Of a DNA stretch of 64,000 nucleotides, positions 58,491 to 64,000 are shown piece by piece. The position numbers and the translations under genes were made by a program. A model generated the notes under the pieces. It was not told where the DNA came from. It made no database searches and saw only the letters and a program-made list of their open reading frames with translations. This stretch comes from Azolla caroliniana (lineage: Eukaryota; Polypodiophyta). The first letter of the stretch is position 1. Every line of letters begins with the position of its first letter. The stretch covers positions 22,196,001 to 22,260,000 of the forward strand of contig JBHGNT010000007.1 in NCBI GenBank assembly GCA_043228905.1, given 5' to 3'.

Positions 58491-60816
58491 ATGCTACTAT
58501 TGTTGTTTGGAGGGATCTTATTTAGAAAGAGAGATACGTTGTTGGTTTAAGATGGATTTATTTGTTTAGAAGAAGCGGAATTTTAAATTTTTGCGTTTAT
58601 CATAAAACCTAACGTTTTGTTCAATCGACATAATGTCTTGACATGCATTTTTGTGTCTGTCTATATTTTACGTTCAGTTCCTTCTTCTGGGTGCAGTTCC
58701 GTTTCCAAAGCATGTGTTCCATTTGAAGAACCTCGGTGTGGAGGCTGTCGTCACCTTGAATGAGCCATATGAAACACTCGTATCACCCTCTCTTTATGAG
58801 GTGATCATTTCTGTAAAGATTTTTGTTAAACACTATATCTAGAAACATTTAGTGAATATTTTGTAGGAACATATACATTTCTGCATTGTTAGGGGCCATC
58901 TAATAAAGTCTAAAATAACCATCCTGATAGCTAAATGACCTACCTTGACATGAATCGTTAGGAAAAAGCTTTGAAAACAGCCCGCAAGTTTTTCCCCCTT
59001 ATTTTCCCAAATGCCCCTCCACTTTTCTTTGTTTCCCCCAATTACCTTTATCAACCCCTGGGAAGAGCAATTGCAATGTGCTTTTTTGAGAAAATTCCTT
59101 TTCCAAATTGTTTGTGCAATTGGAGCCATTATACTGTCCATTCATCCCTATGTCTCTCTCTCTTTTGATGGTTGAAGAGTCATTTAGGGGAAATAAAGAA
59201 ACTCGGGGTTATTTCGAATTTTCCCCTAATTAGCAAAAGCAAGGGAAACAAATTGCCCAGATATCAAAATGTTGTGATCAACTTTTACAGAGTCAGAGGA
59301 TGAAGCATCTTGTAATTCCTACTCGGGACTACTATTTTGCACCATCTTTTGGTGATATTCAGCGTGCCATCGACTTCATCCATGGTAGAACTTCAGCTTA
59401 AATAAAAATATTAGTCATGTTGCTGTTCTTTTATTGCTATGGAATTATACGTGAAGGATTTGAGTCACATCTATATCTTTTGTGGCAGGAAATGTAGAGC
59501 AGAAGAAAACTACATATGTGCATTGCAAGGCCGGGCGTGGAAGAAGTACTACTATCGTCCTGTGTTATTTGGTACGAAATGTGCTGGTTTTCGTATGGAT
59601 TACATTCTTTTTACGATATAACAATTGTTTCTGTTTTTCACTGTTTTGTATATAAAACGATGGTTTGTTTCTCATGGATTACATTCTTTTCTTGTAAAAA
59701 AGCAATAGTTTGCATTCGTTTTTGTATAACACAATGACTTTGTCTATTCATGATGATTTAAATTCTTTTTTTGATATAACAATGGTGGTGTTTTCACATT
59801 TTTTTTGTATAAAACAATGGTTTGTTTTGTCACGAGCTATTTTCTCGTTTTTGTGTACTAACAATGGTTTTGTTTTCCGATGGATTACAGTCCTTGTCTG
59901 AGTAAAACATGAATTATGGATTATGTTCTTTTTTTTTATATAACAAATAGATGACCTTCATTCTGTAAAATTTTCTTGAAAGGTCAAGTATAGGGGGATG
60001 ACACCATTAGATGCATTTCATCATGTTCGATCTAAAAGGCCACGCATCCAGTTGGCAGATTCACAATGGAAGGTTTGTGCTTTGATTGTTCCTTTTATCT
60101 TTATAATGGGCATATTTTGTTGGCTCTTTTATTATCATTATATCTTTGTAATGGACATATTTTATATTATTTTATTATAATTATTTTTTCTTAAGAATGG
60201 GGACCATTCTTCCCTTATAATTTTTTTTTATGTGAAAAAAAGAGAAAAAGGGTTTGATCTGACTGATCAAAGTTAAAAAATGCAGGCTGTTTTAAAGTAT
60301 AGTGAGCTTCAGCAATCTCAGAAAGTGGGCGTCGTGGCTCCATTCCACTCTATATCACATCATTTACCCAAGGATAAACACTTCCAAGGTAACCACAACA
60401 TTATTCGATCGACAATAAGTCATCACTGCTATGAACTCTATTGTTGTGACGACGAATCGCCTGTCTTTGTGACATTATTGGATCTCGAGGGTTATGACAA
60501 GGAGGTCGAAGAAGGCTATCTTCTGCAACGAGATGAATTGCAAGGGAATGCCGGGCTTGTGTGCAAAATGGGAGTAATGACTGCGAAAAGTGTAATAAGT
60601 GTGGCCAAAGCATCAGTAGCATTGGCCAGATTGTCATATATATGGCTTGGTTATCAAAGGCAGAATCAAGCTATTTTTAGTAGGGATCAAGCTTTGTTTA
60701 GTATCACTTCGGAATGTAGCACCGCTAGTAATTCTTCAATATCAGACACTAATGGGCAAGCTCACCTACCCATAATTTCGGTCCCTATTTGCCAACAAGG
60801 ACTTGTTGAATGCTGA
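57239..60816 (+). CDS. PTPMT1-like: PTPMT-like dual-specificity phosphatase, six exons
   Basis: Exons: 57239-57547, 58678-58800, 59291-59384, 59489-59571, 59983-60072, 60286-60816; all introns GT/AG; 409 aa. Residues 1-50 are an acidic, Gly-rich leader. Residues 70-100 (GAGARILFYPTLFYNVVRNK, RWWDQI) and 104-144 (GAVPFP, GVEAVVTLNEPYET) are signatures of plant PTPMT/DSP8 proteins. The active site is HCKAGRGRS at 187-195, with nucleophile Cys188 and Arg194 (HCx5R); TRDYYFAPS supplies the general-acid loop. Relatives dephosphorylate phosphatidylglycerophosphate in phospholipid synthesis, in mitochondria or ER. The tail after residue 233 (176 aa, one exon) is long and I recognise no domain in it. 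Exon 3 could start 2 nt later only with loss of frame. Confidence 0.9.
58447..58488 (+). repeat. GA microsatellite in intron 1 of the phosphatase gene
   Basis: About 20 GA units, in the large first intron (57548-58677). Confidence 0.85.
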
Positions 60817-62347
60817 CCTTTCCTCACCTTCACCTTTTGTAATTCAAAGCAAAAAAAGATAGGAGGTGTGTGTGTTTGCATTTTGTTACATATAAAGAGA
60901 TAATTTTCTGTATATGCCCAAGGCTTTTCTCGAAGAATAATATAAACCAAAATCCCATGAAAGATTTCGTCAGCCAGAAATTATAACATATAAGGTGGCG
61001 ATGAAGACATGAAAGGAAGACTAAATATTAGTCCATCATTAGCCTATGCTGGAATAATAAAATATCCTTACGTGACAATTGTTATTTTTCTTTACTTCGA
61101 AAATTTCCTTTTAAGTTTATCATCAGGTTCAGTTTGCTTAAAATCCTACCACATTGCTAGTAAAGCAGCACTGTTATACACAAGTTGCATTGGTTTCCAC
61201 GTGTATTGATATCTACAATTAGGGAACAGTCGTTTTGTGTATAGGTAGAACATTTATGTATAAGTTTATGCAATGATGAGTTATACTTTGTAACTGGCGT
61301 GATTCTTCTTGTAGATCGCATAACTTGAAGTAGTTTCTGAATACATTCAGAACAAGGTGTAATCACATGACAGGGAATCATATGTGCATCTGTGAATATT
61401 GTTGATTGATTAAATCATGCCACAAGCCTTGACATACCAATGTATATAATGGTGAGGAGAAGAATTATATATCCAGGCAGAACGAAGTGGAGATGTGTAG
61501 TAAGAAATTGACACCTCTACCAAGTGAATGAATGCACCTTCAAGTTCAGACCTTAATAGGGGAGAGATGAAAATTTTGAACATAAAATTGAATCATCACA
61601 TGTATTTTTGTATTTATTTTAAGCTGCAGTTTATACAATGTTCAATATCGTTGCAAATTTGACTTGCAGCAAGTTAAATTTTGTAGAGATTACATGCCGT
61701 CATTGATCAATTGGCCAAAGCATAAAATGGCTTCTACTACCATCTCATAACTCGCATGTAAAATATCCAACAAAGCACATTTCTCGCAAATCATGGTCTT
61801 TGGTCTATATGTTTTCAAGTGAGGTTTCACCACATCCTGTAGAGTTTTTTGCTTCGATCACATAATCATGTTGCATACAAGATAGGTGTGGTATTTTGCT
61901 ATTTTCTTCCCAAGAGAAAAGCAAAGTAAAAATATTGGCAGAGTGCTTATTCACTCGAGGCTGACTCACTGCATACAATTATATTGGTATTATTTTCACT
62001 AATACAAATAAACTTTAGAAAATGCTCAGTATAGTCACCTTGGAGTACAAGATAAAAAAATGTGACATGATAATTAAAAAGAACCCATATACAATGGGTG
62101 AAACGGTGAGCCCTTAACAACCCGTGTCAAGCACTTGCATTGTTAATGGATGCTCATGCACACTGAGGTAGTTTCATATTATAGAAATGGTTTACAAAAA
62201 CAAGGTAAAATTATACATGGAAAAAATCAAGAATTTTTTCGTACTCAAACCTTTCCCCCCCTTCATTCAGGCTATAGATATATCTCATTCAATAATATGA
62301 AGAATGAAGGTACTGTACTGTATATAGAACCTGAAGAACAAAACAGT
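60817..62347. other. Intergenic region, 3' regions of two convergent genes
   Basis: The 3' untranslated region of the phosphatase gene likely occupies the first few hundred bases, and that of the minus-strand gene the last few hundred. No clear coding or RNA gene is seen. Confidence 0.45.
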
Positions 62348-63206
62348 CTATAATCTGTCTGCTATCTTTGTTAAAGCACCAGCAAGCTTGCCCAAAACAC
62401 CAATCAAGCTCTCCATTTGATCTTTCCTTTGATTCCTATCGAGCTCGCTATTTACATTTTGTGACTCCAAATGGGCCGTCAAAACTTGGCTATTGGATTC
62501 TAGCATTGAGTATAGTTGAGACTTGAACTCGTCGGTTTCTTCATTTGTCGAGTCACCCACTGGCCTCTTTCTCTTGCGCCGAGCATTTGCATTCGAGGCA
62601 ACAACCTTGCCCTCATGTTGCATTGCATTTAATTCTCCATTATTGAACCGAGCACTGTCACACATGCCTGAAAGAAAGATAGATAGATATATTAACATCT
62701 TTCACCTGAGAAACATTTGTACTGATTAGATACATATATGTAATGAATATGTATCTGTACCACATGTGTATGTATATGCATATGTATGTGTGTAATTATA
62801 TGTGTGTATGTTCACCCATATGATATGCATATGCATCTGAACCTATATCACATGTATGTGATGCACATTGAACATTACATTTGCATGTATACAATAAGTC
62901 TGAGTATTTTATTGCAAGTGTCCTGATGATGAAGCAAGAAGATTTTGTCTACCTGTTGGAGGGCCATGGGCAATGGCAGGGCTTTCTAGAGCTTGATTAA
63001 CCATTACTTCCTTCTCAGATGTGGGAGGCACTACATCCCCACCTATGCAACCACTATCAAAGATAACTTGGTCTCCACAGTAGGGACTTTTCCCGACCAG
63101 CGGATCAAAATAACTTTGTTCATAGCACACTTGCATGTGATTCTCTGTCTTAGTGTGGCTACTCATCAGGAACAAATAGGGAAGATGGCTTTCAATCTTT
63201 CTAACA
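62348..63206 (-). CDS. Last two exons of a gene, C-terminal coiled coil (trihelix-like?)
   Basis: On the minus strand, exon 63206-62953 (acceptor TTGGCAG, donor AG/GTAGAC) joins 62667-62348 (acceptor TTTCTTTCAG) with matching phase, giving about 190 residues and a stop TAG. Exon A reads SSHTKTENHMQVCYEQ and ends GPPTG. Exon B has a nuclear-localisation-like RRKRKRP, then a Leu/Gln-rich segment (FKSQLYSMLESNSQVL) and the end LIGVLGKLAGALTKIADRL. Plant trihelix/Myb-SANT factors often end in such a helix (LADALxRIADKL-like). The DNA-binding part would lie upstream, beyond or near the window end. The assignment rests on that tail only. Confidence 0.5.
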
Positions 63207-64000
63207 CTGCCAACATAAACATAAGAGTAAACACAATGGAATTATGTAAGCATCACAATTCAATGATCCCCCTCTTATTTGTGACTTCATTCATAAATTA
63301 TGAAATGGTAAATGGTGGAAAACGTAGAGATTAATATGGGAAAGATCAAATACAATCCAGGAATACCTGTATCGGTAACATAAGTCATTTCTACATAGTT
63401 CAGTATGTGATGCCAAGTTCCATACAAATCATTCAAATCATTCAAATCATTACATAGGATACTAATCAAGTATATGATGCCAATCAAACCATATAAAAAT
63501 CATTACGTAATGTCAATCAAATCATGTTACTCCTCATGTAATGCTTATGAATCCTTATGTCATCCTCATAAATTAATCCAATCAGAATTACACCATGCTA
63601 ATCAAATTATTTGAACCATTACGATATGTCAATTAATCATTTAAATTCCACACATCCACCAATTAAATGGCTCTTTCCAAAAACATTCAGCAAGCCATGA
63701 CAAACCCACATGAACTCAAATCAAATAAAATCTTTATTAATTATCATGGAAGGCCTCCAAAAAGAATGCGCTCATAAAGAACATGCTGGAGCAAATATGA
63801 AACAAACGAGAACCAAATTTAATATATGCCCAATAAAAGAAAATCCCAAACACGTTCTGTGATTACCATACCATATTTTTCTGAACCCTACTGGAAATTT
63901 TCCTAATTTCGTGCAACATTTTCGGAATAAAAAGAAAACCCAAAAGGCACACATACAGGCACACACCTGACCTTGAAGGAAGAAACCCTATATGGGCGAG
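63207..64000. other. Upstream part of the minus-strand gene, exons not resolved
   Basis: Probably intron and further exons of the gene above, since the exon at 63206 begins in mid-codon. I could not place another exon with confidence. 63420-63460 has short repeats of AATCATTCAA. Confidence 0.35.

Noticed and set aside
57548-58677. Extra exons in the first intron of the phosphatase gene
   Set aside because: The exon 1/exon 2 join already gives a continuous family match in phase 0. Frames in the intron are short and T-rich.
62993-63334. Plus-strand frame of 113 codons
   Set aside because: It overlaps the minus-strand exon 63206-62953, which has matching splice sites and phase.
1-64000. CRISPR arrays, bacterial operons or phage
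   Set aside because: No regularly spaced short repeats with unique spacers. The only regular array is the 104-bp minisatellite, and gene structure is eukaryotic.

Overview
The window is repeat-rich, AT-rich nuclear DNA of a land plant. The evidence is a plant-type PTPMT-like phosphatase gene with short introns bounded by GT/AG, Ty1-copia elements primed by plant initiator tRNA-Met, a gypsy family whose primer-binding site matches the 3' end of plant tRNA-Trp, and a chromodomain gypsy with a Sushi/Tcn1-like gag. Tcn1-like chromoviruses are known from mosses and spikemosses, so a non-flowering plant (bryophyte, lycophyte or fern) is likely. The species cannot be fixed from this sequence.

Layout. 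1-760 is the 3' end of a LINE. 2824-2896 is a tRNA with a GAC anticodon. 3539-6977 is a small non-autonomous LTR element carrying two nested hAT-like MITEs (4516-5983 and 5183-5837). 7215-29375 is one decayed copia element (here C2, minus strand, TSD AATTG) blown up to 22 kb by two gypsy insertions: G1 (8427-13112, plus strand, non-autonomous, itself holding a solo copia LTR) and G2 (13977-26701, minus strand, autonomous type). G2 is in turn split by an intact, very young copia element C1 (18876-24352, TSD ATTCT, LTRs apparently identical).

32495-35491 is a five-exon host gene for a 711-residue protein that I cannot name. 38360-49080 is a LINE on the minus strand, split by a nearly intact chromovirus G4 (40491-46290, TSD TAACC) and by a 1.8 kb terminal-inverted-repeat DNA element (46714-48526). 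53473-53880 is a possible exon. 53885-57000 is a minisatellite of about 104 bp units, interrupted by a third, 5'-truncated LINE with a poly(A) tail and 16-bp TSD. 57239-60816 is a six-exon PTPMT-like dual-specificity phosphatase gene (409 aa). 62348-63206 (minus) holds the last two exons of a gene that may encode a trihelix-like factor.

The host genes are few and apparently independent. Most of the biology is transposon biology: layered insertions that can be dated relative to each other, a gypsy lineage (G1/G2) whose pol resembles elements best known from fungi, antisense tRNA-like pol III boxes inside LTRs, a likely -1 frameshift site between gag and pol of G4, and a recurrent pattern of in-frame TGA stops in otherwise open retroelement genes. 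Open reading frames starting with TTG, CTG or GTG were not taken as starts; starts given here are ATG unless stated.
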